From contig NC_134514.1 of the NCBI RefSeq assembly GCF_027942865.1, positions 39,739,265 to 39,803,264 of the forward strand: a stretch of DNA of 64,000 nucleotides. The letters run 5' to 3'. A program made the position numbers and the translations under genes. Below the pieces are notes generated by a model. That model did no database searches. It saw only the letters and a list, made by a program, of their open reading frames with translations, and was not told the DNA's origin. Positions 9,668 through 19,800 of the stretch are shown piece by piece (within the stretch, counting starts at the first letter, position 1; each line of letters begins with the position of its first letter). The DNA is from Odontesthes bonariensis. Taxonomy: Eukaryota > Chordata > Actinopteri > Atheriniformes > Atherinopsidae.

Positions 9668-12600
9668 TTTATTTAGTCAGGGACCATGTGCAAAGCTCAT
9701 TAATGACAAAAGTAAAAAGATGACCTGCACCAGATTGTAGCTTAGCAGCTAATTTCCATCTGCAGTCCCTGGGCAGGTTAGAAACATAAAATACAATAAA
9801 ATAGAAGCAGTCACTCAGGCAAAGACCACACACACACACACACACACACACAACATAAAAAGATTATCATATGCAAATGCTCAGCAAAATGTCAAAACAG
9901 TCATGTGCAAATCTATTAGTGGTGACAAGACTGATTACATAAAAGCCATTGCTTCACTTCACGTGAAAAGGTATAGAAATTTGCAATGTTTTTTTATGTG
10001 GGTGGGAAGGGTATTCCATTGCTTAGTTGCTCTAAAAGAAAAGGCAGATTGTGCAAATGCAGTGCGCCGACTTGGGAGGCTACAGTTTCCCCTGCTGGTA
10101 GATCTAGTTGTTCTGCTAATGCGTTCAGAGCAAGGATGGATGAAAGTTTTAATTTTATGCATGAGGCGTATATCAGAATATAGGATGAGGTTGTCAAAGC
10201 TGAGCAAGTTATACTTGTCCAGTATGACACAGTGGTGAAATTGAGAGGGACGTCTGTCCAAAACTTTAAGAGCTTGTTTGTAAAGTGATGCAATTGATTT
10301 CATGGCAGTCTTGGTAGCCTGAGACTGTTCAAACAGCCCTTTTCTTTTATTCTTTACTACAGTATAATATCCCAAACACTTCCAAACACACTTTTCAGAT
10401 GCTCCTTGTCCATAACACTGTATTTTAAGATATTGTACACATGATTGTCACGACTGTTAGGATATTAGAGCTCCCCCTGCTGGATCAAAATGGCAATCTT
10501 TTTCTGCCACTAAATATTTCAGTGGAATGGCTCATTGCAGTTCACTCTCTCCCCACGTTTGAAAATATGTGAATGAAACGTTGCTGCCCTAACATACAGT
10601 ACTGTTATTATTATTATCTAAGCTGCCTTTTTCTTTGCTTTTCTATTCTCATATTTTCCTGTTAGAGTGCAAATTCAACATCCAGGTTTGTACAGACGAC
10701 AGCCGAGAGGTGAGGAGGCCAGTCATGCTATATGCCAATGAAGACAACCAGAAGATGGCGGTATGCTGCCGGAATGAAACAGAAGTTTATCCTGAGTGCA
10801 TGGTGGGTACAGTCCAGTTCTTTATTGTGGAGTTGACACCAGACATGTCGGGTTATCTCAAGGCACTGGGATTGGCTCCTCCCCCTCGACCCTGAATTGG
10901 ATTAAGTGGGTGTAAAAAAATATTGGATGGATGTCTATATTCAATTTGGTTTATTTAAATCACAACAAATGTCATCTCGAGGCACTTCAGTGGGACAGTC
11001 CAATTCAAGCCAATTAGAGTTCAATTCATTTTAATCATAATCCAATCAAACCCAATTAATTAAATACAAAATTAGTCCAATTCAAAAACAGTTTCCTAGC
11101 TAAGGAAACCAATAGATTGCACCGAAACTTGTCTTCAGTCCAATCTCCCGTCCTGAGCGTGCCTGAGGACCAGAACCAGGAAGGGTGGCCATCCGCCTCC
11201 ACCAGCTGGGGTTTGAGAAGACAGAAAAGAGGGGACAACAAACACTGTAACGCCATTCAAAGGATATCTGTTGGAACAGGGAAACACGAGTTAATGACCA
11301 TAATAATATCACATATACATAAAGAGAGTAAAGTGAGGAAAGGTGTGTCAGATGAGGCCCCCCAGCAGTCTGGGCCTATAGCAGCTTAACTATGGGATGT
11401 TTCAGGATCACCTGAGCCATCCCTAACTATAAGCTTTATCAGAAAGGAAAGTTTTAGGCCTGGTCTTAAAAGTGGAAAGGGTGTCTGCTTCTTTAACTCA
11501 AACTGGCAGCTGGTTCCACAGCTGGCTGTGACGCTTTGCTTTGCAGTAAGACGTATTGCATCACTTCCTGTTACCTTGCTTGTGCACTGTGGAATTTCTT
11601 GCTCCGCTTGGAGTACTGATAATCACTTTATTTCGATCTATAACTTACACAATTTTGCATAGTTAAACTCTACAGCTTAGCGTTCTGTTCTAACACACTC
11701 CTACAGATCTTTAATCTTTATTCTCACTTTTTAACGGTGTGTCTGGTTCTCTAGCGTAGCATGGCTACCGGTTCTCTTCCTCCTTCTCCTGCTTTCACCT
11801 GCTCCGTGTGTCAGATGTTTAGTTACTCCTCTGCCTCCTTTAGCGATAATGGTACATGTAACAAATGTAGTCTTTTTGTAGTTTTGGAGGCGAGGTTATC
11901 TGAATTGGAAGCTCGGCTCTGCACTGTTGAAAATCAACCGATAGCGAGCCAGGTCCCTTTTGCCAGTGTGGAGCCACCTAGCGTAGCTAGCTCAATTAGC
12001 CTCCCCCTAGCAGAACCTGAGCAGCCAGGATTACAACGTGGCTGGGTGACTGTCAGGAAGAGGCATAGCTCTAAAGTCAAGCCCGTTGTTCACCATCGAC
12101 CTGTCCACGCTTCAAACAGATTTTCCCCACTCAGCGACACACCCGCTGAGGATAAAACCCTGGTAACTGGCAGCTCTATAGTCAGAAACGTGGCATTAGA
12201 GACACCTTATTATAGAGACACCTTCTATATGTACATTTCTTCTCAGAAACTGTATAGTCAAGTAATGTAAACTCAAAGGTTATCAGAAAATGGTCAGATA
12301 AGACAGGGTTATGAGGGAACACTGTTAACTGTTCACTCTCAATGCCATAAGTCAGCACAAGATCAAGGGTGTGATTAAGGCAGTGAGTCGGTCTGTGAAC
12401 ACTCTGAGAAAATCCAATAGAGTCTAATATAGAATTAAAGTTCATATTCAGGCTGTCATTTTCAACATCTACATGAATATTAAAGTCACCCACTACAATG
12501 ACTTTATCTGTACTCAGCACTAACTGGGATAAAAACTCTGAGAATTCAGACAGAAACTCAGAATAAGGGCCAGGTGGACGATACACAACAACAAACACAA

Positions 12601-15600
12601 GAGGTTTCTGGGATTTCCACTTTGCGTGGGAAAAACTGAGAATCAGAGATTCAAAAGAGCTAAAACTAATCTTGGGTCTGGGACTGATTAGTAACCCTGA
12701 TCTGAAAATAGCTGCCACTCCTCCTCCTCTGCCTGTGGTTCCAGGAACGTGAATATTTAAACAGTCAGAGGGAGTTGCTTCATTAATGCTAACATGATGC
12801 TAACATGATGCTAACATGATCCTCCTGCTGCAGCCTGGGGCCCGTTGCACAAAACTAAGATAAGGGATTAAGCCGGGATATGTTGGCTATCCTGGCTCAA
12901 CTTATCCGTGATCCGGTTGCACAAAAGTGGGAAGTGGGATATGTTCAGACCTAAGTTACCATGGAGATTTATTCTGTGAAGCTAGCCTGCTCCAGACCAG
13001 GCTAAGTTCCAGGATCTATTTAATCTCATTCCTTATCTCAGTCAGCGGTCGCCACAAATGGAAACCAATATTTATTCCACTGCCTAGAACATATTGTTAA
13101 AACATTTAACTATACCCACTATCATTATTGAAACATTTGTGATCATTAATTACAATCATTTTAGATAACTGATGATTTTAGATGAACTTGCAATCATTAG
13201 ATAATTTAGTTTCCCACAGACTACACATAAAGTACATCACCATATAAATATAAATACACATTAGAGTACCATGATGTTCCTTTATTGAACAAGGATGAAT
13301 CAAAGCAAGTAAACCATCAGCTCCTTTCAAAACTGAAGTCACACAGTGCTAGACAAAAAGCTACCTTAGCGGGTCCAAATTGCACCTTCGACCCGCATCG
13401 AGCAATGTGAACGCTTGGCGTGTTGGTGACCCGTGTCGCCTGAAGCCGAGTTCAGGGGGCGTGGCCTAGTGGCAGAGCGTCACAGGAAACACATAAAATG
13501 CTGGGCGTGTACAATGATGTAGGCACAAGCCATGTGTCGGAGGTAGGGTGAAATACACCTTGAGGACTCGTTTTTGCAATTGTATATGCAGTTCATGGAG
13601 ATGTTATTTTACGGGATGTGGATGGTTACAACGTGGGATGCCGCTGAAGAACATATGCGGAGAATACAAGAGCACTATAGTCCCCGAAATGTGGCGGTAA
13701 ATAACGTCCTCTGCTCGGAGGCTGAGGAGCTCGCGGACCTCCTTGTCTCCCCAGTTGGCCATATTAAAAAATGTCTCCAACTTGATGTAGGCTAAAACAG
13801 AGTAAAACTTGTCCTCACCTGTCGCTGTTGTTCTGAATCAGCTGTCCATTCTGTCTTTTAAACTCCTCACGTCACGCCCACGTCCGACCCGCGTCGATTG
13901 CGTTCACACCAAACTCGGCAAAAAGACTAGGGTCCGACGCGGGTCGAAAGGCGAGTCGAGTTGACGCGGCAGCCCGGGTCGGCAGTGTGAACGCAACAGC
14001 GGACACGCTAAATTCGCGGATTAAACGCGGGTTATTCCTCAGTGTGAAAGGGGCTATAGAGAGCTGGCACTCTGGGGGCCCTCTCCTTTCTCAGGCAGGC
14101 CACATTGTGGAGGACAGCACAGGCCACAATGATATCACATGCCCTGTCTGGGCTGACTCTCAGGTGGGTCAGACACAGAAAGCGTGCCTTCAGTAGGCCA
14201 AATGTCATTTCGATCCGGGCCCTTGTTCTGCCATGGGCATGGTTGTATGCCAGTTGTGCCTCCAGAGGGTCCGCAAATGGAGTGAGCAGAAAAGGCTGGC
14301 AGGCGTACCCTCTGTCACCCAGCAATACACCCAGGAATTCACCTCTGAAGACAAAATGTTACCATCACAACCTCATAAGTAGTGACATTCTTAACACAGC
14401 CATGATGTTAAAAGTGGTTATCAATAGAGGTTCTGTGGCTCACCTTGTGATAGGCGCCGATAGATCTCTGAGTTCCGAAACACTCGGGAGTCGTGGACCG
14501 AGCCGGGCCACTTTGCCACAACATTACTGAACAAATAGTCAGCATTGCAGACCATCTGAAATGATAAGATGTTAAACCAATTAATGCACATCACAGGCAA
14601 TGTGTGGGCAGGCACATTCTTAATAAAAAGTACACTTGTTAAGTATTTGTCAGGGGACTTACCATTCTGCAGGATGTTCTTATATTTCACTTTGACTTGC
14701 TGCCATGTCCGTTTTGGCCCAGTCATGTTAAATCTACACACACAAAAACACACACACGCACACACAATGAAACAGTGGAGGAGCATGGAGTTACATTTAG
14801 ATAATTTCACTCACATGCAGTCAATTTCAACTTATTCATAATCAAAGTAGGCTACAAATATCTTTTCAAATATGTTAATTAACATTTTTATTGGGATTGT
14901 AGCCTAATTGTGATAATTTCAGTGGAGTGGTGAGTGTGATTTGTGCACTACTTACGCATTCAGGAGGTCAGCAATGGTTTGCCACGCTTGCTCCCTTTGT
15001 TTTTTAACTGTGGCAGTATTTCCTTTTTGTTTTATTTTCTCCGTCACCTCTTCATATGCTTCCATTAATAATTATTGCTCCGCTGGGGAGAAATACGCCT
15101 CCCTTGTTGCCATGGTGAATCAGTGAATCTATGATCGATCGTGGGGTCTATTTAAGCAAGCCGTGTGCAGCACTTATCCAGGATTAGTTTCACCTGGCTT
15201 AATGAATCCGTGTCTGCTCATCCTGGATTGGCCTTTGTGCAACCAACTAAGCCTGGGCGCCATGTTTTGGATTCCTTGAACCTGGCTAAGTAACTCATCC
15301 TGGATGTCTAAATCCTACTTTTGTGCAACCGGCCCCAGGTTTCTGTAAGACTAAATATATCAATATGATGATCACACATCAACTCATTCACTAACAGAGA
15401 CTTGGAAAGGAGAGATCTGATATTCAGCAAAGCACATTTAATAGTTTGATGTTTTTGTTCAGGTAAAGTTTTTGTTTTTGGCAGATGTACAAATTCAGGT
15501 ATCTGAATGAAATGGTTCCAGAAAGTGGTTTGATGTGTCTGCACATTTGTTGTGTAGACACAGGAGCTCATCTGGGTGTTACTGGCTGTAGCTTGTAGGC

Positions 15601-15870
15601 TGTTGAAGAGCGTGATATTATCTCACTCCTCCTGCTTCTGTCCGTCCACAGGAACTTCCAGAAAGAACACCACACAAGGCCTTGTTCTACCCGAAATACA
15701 TTTCCAGCGATAAGTTTACGTTCGAGTCCACCGTGTACAGGAAGAGGTTCTTGGCATTTCAGCAGGACGGGGGCTTTCCCTGTGGGATGAAACTGTGTCT
15801 GTGTCCTAAAGCTGATGATGTGGTGGATGAGCGCTGTGAGATCACTGTGTCTCAAGTTCCAAAGACATAA
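8770..15870 (+). CDS. il18: Interleukin-18, five coding exons
   Basis: Exons 8770-8842, 9000-9017, 9134-9274, 10666-10802 and 15652-15870 join in consistent phase with GT-AG introns to give 195 aa (human IL-18 has 193). The start MAANGYLP and the end, with [19 protein letters not shown] and CEITVSQ, follow the IL-1/IL-18 beta-trefoil pattern. Exon 2 has only 18 bp (residues 25-30); mammalian IL18 also has a very short exon here, as I recall. Asp35 in LEED-F lies where caspase-1 cuts human pro-IL-18 (LESD-Y). There is no signal peptide, as expected for a leaderless cytokine processed in the cytosol. It would act through IL-18 receptors. Adjacency to sdhd and timm8b matches the mammalian neighbourhood and favours IL-18 over other IL-1 family members. 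Confidence 0.9.
9619..10385 (-). mobile_element. Non-LTR retrotransposon C-terminal remnant with poly(A) tail
   Basis: The minus strand (10375 to 9959) encodes the C-terminal tail of a LINE RT protein, with [18 protein letters not shown] and [11 protein letters not shown]. The run of about 42 T at 9619-9660 is the genomic poly(A) tail of this minus-strand copy, followed inward by a 3' UTR. It lies in il18 intron 3. I could not assign a clade. Confidence 0.75.
9827..9852. repeat. (CA)n microsatellite
   Basis: About 13 CA units lie in the 3' UTR of the LINE remnant in il18 intron 3. Confidence 0.9.
10937..11520 (-). mobile_element. 3' end of CR1/L2-like LINE (family A)
   Basis: This stretch is the reverse complement of the 3' UTR and RT tail seen at 35.9-36.2 and 58.0-58.5 kb. 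It includes the AGCTGCTATAGGCCCAGACT block and the ATAAAGCTTATAGTTAGGG block. It lies in il18 intron 4, directly before a plus-strand 5' end of the same family. Confidence 0.85.
11530..12205 (+). mobile_element. 5' UTR and ORF1 start of LINE family A
   Basis: The 5' UTR (about 11530-11760) and the first roughly 145 codons of ORF1 (from ATG 11761) are nearly identical to the copy at 55906. The zinc-knuckle pattern CSVC and CNKC and the leucine-rich coil [13 protein letters not shown] are present. ORF1 breaks inside the esterase domain at about 12206, where the sequence switches to the opposite strand. Confidence 0.88.
12206..12836 (-). mobile_element. Endonuclease region of LINE family A, inverted
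   Basis: The minus strand encodes an apurinic-endonuclease-type (APE) domain: [49 protein letters not shown] and [11 protein letters not shown], covering the GDFN and SDH catalytic blocks. It is head-to-head with the ORF1 piece at 11530-12205. Its upstream part resumes at 15337-15572 after the Harbinger insertion. Confidence 0.9.
14032..14565 (-). pseudogene. HARBI1-like DDE transposase remnant
   Basis: Minus-strand blocks near 14420-14560 ([20 protein letters not shown]) and 14032-14338 ([16 protein letters not shown], then [17 protein letters not shown]) contain the three acidic positions of the DDE_Tnp_4 family: D in CNAD, D in LGDRG and E in RIEMTFG. The C-terminus is lost where a CCCCTTTCACACTG-ended insertion begins near 14054. 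No full N-terminal part was found, so it is probably inactive. Confidence 0.8.
14663..15113 (-). pseudogene. Myb/SANT-like DNA-binding protein of the Harbinger element
   Basis: Exon 14956-15113 starts [13 protein letters not shown], meets an in-frame TAA at codon 14 (15072-15074), then continues [17 protein letters not shown] and [14 protein letters not shown] up to a GTAAGT donor. Exon 14663-14733 continues [17 protein letters not shown] and ends in another GTAAGT donor. This is the trihelix Myb/SANT-like protein that Harbinger elements carry beside the transposase. The stop codon marks decay. Confidence 0.75.
15337..15572 (-). mobile_element. LINE family A endonuclease, upstream part
   Basis: The minus strand encodes [20 protein letters not shown] and [11 protein letters not shown], the start of the same endonuclease domain as 12206-12836. 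It ends about 80 bp before il18 exon 5. Confidence 0.88.
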
Positions 15871-16160
15871 GGATGTGCTCAGTGAGATAAACACGCCCTC
15901 CTGCAGGTTTGTGTGACCCCCCCCCCCCCAGCTACATTTCTGCTCATCTGTGGTCATTTTGGAACCGAGGCCTATTCATATATATAAATATATTTTCTAA
16001 ACTCTGCCATATAGAGGACACCAGAAGCGTTTTTTTATTATGCATTTTATACTCTTGTTCTTAATTAAAACATCTGTACAACCAACCACTGATTTCCATA
16101 TTTATCTATTGATACAACGCATAAGGAGACTGTTCTAATCAGTCCTGTGAAAACAGACGA

Positions 16161-16166
16161 AATAAA
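16161..16166 (+). terminator. il18 polyadenylation signal
   Basis: AATAAA lies 291 bp after the il18 stop codon, in an AT-rich 3' UTR. The rest, up to the sdhd 3' end near 16818, shows no other feature. Confidence 0.6.
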
Positions 16167-16817
16167 GCTCAACTGTATCGCAGCACTCAGATTAAATCTG
16201 CATGCAAATCTGTGCGTCCCTAAAGCAAAGCCTAACCCAGCACATGCACTGAGCAGCTTTTACACTGCAGATCCATTCAGAAACGGTGCCTGAAGGTATG
16301 CAATCACATTCAACTTCTTTCTTAGATCAATTTAATACATTTTCTTTTCTGTCTTAATGTTTTAATTTCAGTTACACAGTCAGATAGAAATGCACACACT
16401 GTAAGTTTCAGCCCTATATTTACTGAAGCATGTGTTCTGCCAGATGTGCAGCTGAGCATTACTGGAGCTGGCAGTCCCACAGCACTCTGCCTGCAATCAG
16501 CTTCCAATAGAACAGCAGCACAGAGCCACTGAAACAGAAGAGGTGTTTTCTCTGCCAGCACGTGACTGCTTTAGGCTCTGCTGAGCTCTGCCGAGGCCTC
16601 AGAGATCAAAAGCTTCTCTTCCACATCTCTTTAAAAAGAAAATGGATGTTCACAGCCCAATCAACTACAAAAACTAATCCGCTTTCATTACGATTCAACA
16701 CAGTACATACATCAATGTAATATTGTCAAAATGATATATTTATAAGAATTTACATCGAACAACTTGAATGTTTTTACAATCAGCCCCCCCCCCCCGAGTG
16801 TCCCAGTCCATAGTCCC

Positions 16818-16823
16818 TTTATT
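16818..16823 (-). terminator. AATAAA overlapping the sdhd stop codon
   Basis: The minus strand reads AGT AAA TAA AGG, so the TAA stop lies inside a canonical poly(A) hexamer. If used, the 3' UTR would be very short. Downstream TTTATA-type sequence at about 16738 is a weaker alternative. Confidence 0.4.
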
Positions 16824-19800
16824 TACTCCACAGCAGGGCCACAGCTTTGCAGATGCCCACGTCGTTGTAGTTGAAGTAGCAAAGGCCGGCAAAAGTGACC
16901 GTGGACAAGAGGAAGAGACCGGCGTTGGCAATCTTGATCTTTGTGTCCCCGTGAACGTAGTCCGTTAACACCTGGCCGAGACCCCTGCAAAGCAAGAACA
17001 GCCCACCGTCAACAAAGATGGGCAGAGGGACATCAGAGGGACCGTCCCAGGGACAGCCCAGTGAAAGGCCTTCCTGTCTCACTGATTTATCAGCTCGGCA
17101 TTCATTTCCAACATTCCTTCCAGCTCTAAAATCCTATTAGTCAGATATGTGTGAAAAGGGAAGCGCTCCAGTTTTCTCATGCCTTTAACTACGCTGACGT
17201 TGCTGCATTGAGATTCCTTCCTGTCTCTGAGCAGGACTTATGTTGGGATCTGGGCTGTGCACCTGCCGTGCCTCTCTGTTGGCGGGCTGACTGATGGACG
17301 CCTGCGTGGTTATGACGCTGAGCTGAACCAGCCTCTGAAGTCAGAGCTGGAACAAAGCAGGCTGAATTAACATCTGCTGACAGCCTCCCACCCCCCCACA
17401 AATCCATCACAGCAAAATGTCCAATTAGGGTCAGTGAACAAGACCTCTGGACCACCAGCTCAAACTAGATTCTTCATCTTTTTAATCCCAACCTGCTGAG
17501 GTCAAGTCCGCAGAAGGGAGCATGACTGCCCCCGACGTGTGGGACTACAGTAATGCCCCCGACGTGTGGGACTACAGTAATGCCCCCGACGTGTGGGACT
17601 ACAGTAATGCCCCCGACGTGTGGGACTACAGTAATGCCCCCAAAACGACAACGACCACCAACCTGATGAAGACATTTGCCCCTCAGCTTTTCTCCAGAAA
17701 CAGGGATCAAAACCTGAACAATGCAGCTTCTAGAAATGCAGGTTTCTATAGCGGCGTGCAGGAACAGTGATTAGTGTGGCGTTGCTTTGGGTCCTGTTTC
17801 CTAGGTAACGGAGTAAACCAGAAGGATAGATGTGTCCTATGAATAAAGGCCCAGCGGGCAGGTGTGCGTCTCCTCCTCTTACCAGTGTCCATGCAGGGTG
17901 AGGGCAGCAGCCAGGGAGTAGTCGATGGCGGGGCCGGGGCTGTAGTACGCCACGGGGCCCATGGCCAGCAGCAGGATGCTCAGGGCCCGCTCAGCTGTCC
18001 AATGCAGAGAGGCGGCTTTAGAGTCGGAGCCGGCTGCAGAACGAGACAAAGTGTGGGTTATCAGACAGGATCGCATTTTATTTGGATAATCTGTGCCGAG
18101 TCATCGTTTATTTTCAAAGGAGGCCCCTTATTCCTGGCCCCTGCACAGACAGCCAGGGGCAGACCTGCGGTGCAGAAGCCCACCGGCAGCAGGGTCCAGA
18201 GTGGAACCACCCTCAGTCTCCCCTGCTCAGACATTTCATTTGGTCTGTTCCCAACTTCAGAGCCAGCTCAGGGCCACAATACCTTTGGCCCCGCACCTGG
18301 TAAACAGAGCAGCAGTCCTGCCTCCAGCAGCGGGCTCCTGAGCAGCGGGCTCCTGAGCAGCGGGCTCCTGAGCAGCGGGCTCCTGAGCAGCGGGCTCCTG
18401 AGCAGCGGGCTCCTGAGCAGCGGGCTCCTGAGCAGCGGGCAGGGGGCTCCTTTGTATCGGAGGCATTTATTTATTATAAGTGAGGAACCAGCTGCTGGAT
18501 CTTTTTCCAGTCTAAAGAAGAATTCCTTTATTGGCCCCACAGTGGGGAAACTTTTGATGTTACAGCAGCAATAGATCTAAATAAATAAAATACCAAAATA
18601 GTAAAGGGTTTAAAATAACAGTAAACAACAAACAACATAGGACACATGAACAGAAGCCTATATTCAGTGTTTTAACTTCCACAGCTGGGAATATATCTGC
18701 TCGATTTATTATTGCTCATTAAACTGATCAGTCCTGGTGAGGGTGGGGTCAGCCGGGACCCCCGCTGGGTCAGCCGGGACCACCGCTGGGTCTGCCGGGA
18801 CCACCGCTGGGTCTCCTGGGAGCTCCTTCACACACTTGGGGGGAAGCAGTCTGTGGCTGAAGCCCCCTGGTTGATCCGGAGGGTCCCGCTGGCACCGGTC
18901 CAGCCTCTGTACTTGATGAGGACGAGTCCGCGGACCCCTGCAGGTGGAGGGGTTGTAGGAGGTGTCTGCAGTATGAAAAGGAGCCCGGAGCGTTCCCTGT
19001 GGGGCCCCACAGGGGCCCCTGTGCTGCAGACGGCTACATCGGACACACGGTCCCGGGTCCTCACATACTGTGGACATTCGGTGAGGTACTCCAAAATCCA
19101 GTACGCGAGGTGGTGGTCCACCCGGTGTTCTCCAGCACCGGAGAACTCAAAGAACATGATCCTCACAGTGCTTCCAGGGTCTTCATCAGGTGGGATGTCA
19201 GTGCCACCGGCCTGTAGCTGCTGAAGAACTTGGGGTGTGGGGTCTTGGTACCACGCAGGAGGTTCTCCACAGCTGTGGTTCCCTCCCCAGCTTCAGGTTC
19301 AGGTTTAACACGTGTTCCACAGGAACCCGGACCCGACGCCGCCCGGACCCGGCGCCGCCCGGACCCGGCGCCGCCCGGACCCGGCGCCGCCCGGACCTGA
19401 CCGCCCGGACCTGTGGCTTTCCTTGCCTGGATCCTCTGGAGCTGGTTTCTCAGCTGGGTTGTAGTGAAGGACAGGTTGGAGCGGGGGGCTGTGTCGGAGG
19501 GTGGCACTTGAGCAGAATATCTAAGTCTGCCAAATCTCCATCAGGGGGCTCATTGATTCTTCTGACATCAGCAGATGTTGCTGAGCGCTGCGGTTCGACT
19601 GGATTTGCTGCAGCGGGCCCACTGACCACCCACTGATGCACCAGGTCCCCCAGTCCTGAGGCCTTTCAGTGCTCCAGATGTTTACAGACGTGCACCGGAC
19701 ACATATCACTTTAACACATACTCAAAATAATCCAACTTCTTTCCAATCTTATGTTCAATTTAATTCAGTTTATTTATAAAGTGCAGAATCATCACAAATG

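Larger units (their letters stand above)
12837..15336 (-). mobile_element. PIF/Harbinger transposon, 2.5 kb
   Basis: The ends are GGGGCCCGTTGCACAAAA on the left and the near-complement TTTTGTGCAACCGGCCCC on the right. Inside are two minus-strand genes typical of Harbinger: a Myb/SANT-like protein and a HARBI1-like DDE transposase. It splits the LINE endonuclease at the CTGCAGCC / AGGTTTCTG boundary, so it is younger than that LINE. The exact target-site duplication is not clear. A nested G+C-rich segment (about 13350-14054, with repeated GTGTGAACGC) interrupts the transposase C-terminus. Confidence 0.88.
18510..19640 (-). mobile_element. Degenerate LINE RT remnant (family B)
   Basis: Minus-strand pieces match a non-[42 protein letters not shown], then [20 protein letters not shown] and [34 protein letters not shown] at about 18524 is the type of 3' tail seen in such repeats. 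Frameshifts and a G+C-rich expansion (19326-19409) break the frame. It may be the same family as 52.3-55.2 kb. Confidence 0.75.

Noticed and set aside
10635-10895. 86-aa ORF as a separate gene
   Set aside because: It is il18 exon 4 (10666-10802) read through into both introns.
15682-15870. 62-aa ORF beginning at MFYPKY as a separate gene
   Set aside because: It is the in-frame end of il18 exon 5, which starts at 15652 after a splice acceptor.
8770-15870. IL-1 beta or a novel IL-1 family member instead of IL-18
   Set aside because: Length, leaderless start, microexon, LEED-F site and adjacency to sdhd/timm8b fit IL-18 better.
16768-17129. Plus-strand ORFs over sdhd exon 4
   Set aside because: They are antisense shadows of the conserved sdhd coding exon.
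17474-17770. Repetitive ORFs on both strands with HVGGITVVP or APDVWDYSN units
   Set aside because: They are translations of the 27-bp minisatellite in sdhd intron 3.
18257-18540. Minus-strand ORFs with LLRSP and AAQEP repeats
   Set aside because: They are translations of the perfect 15-bp minisatellite in sdhd intron 2.
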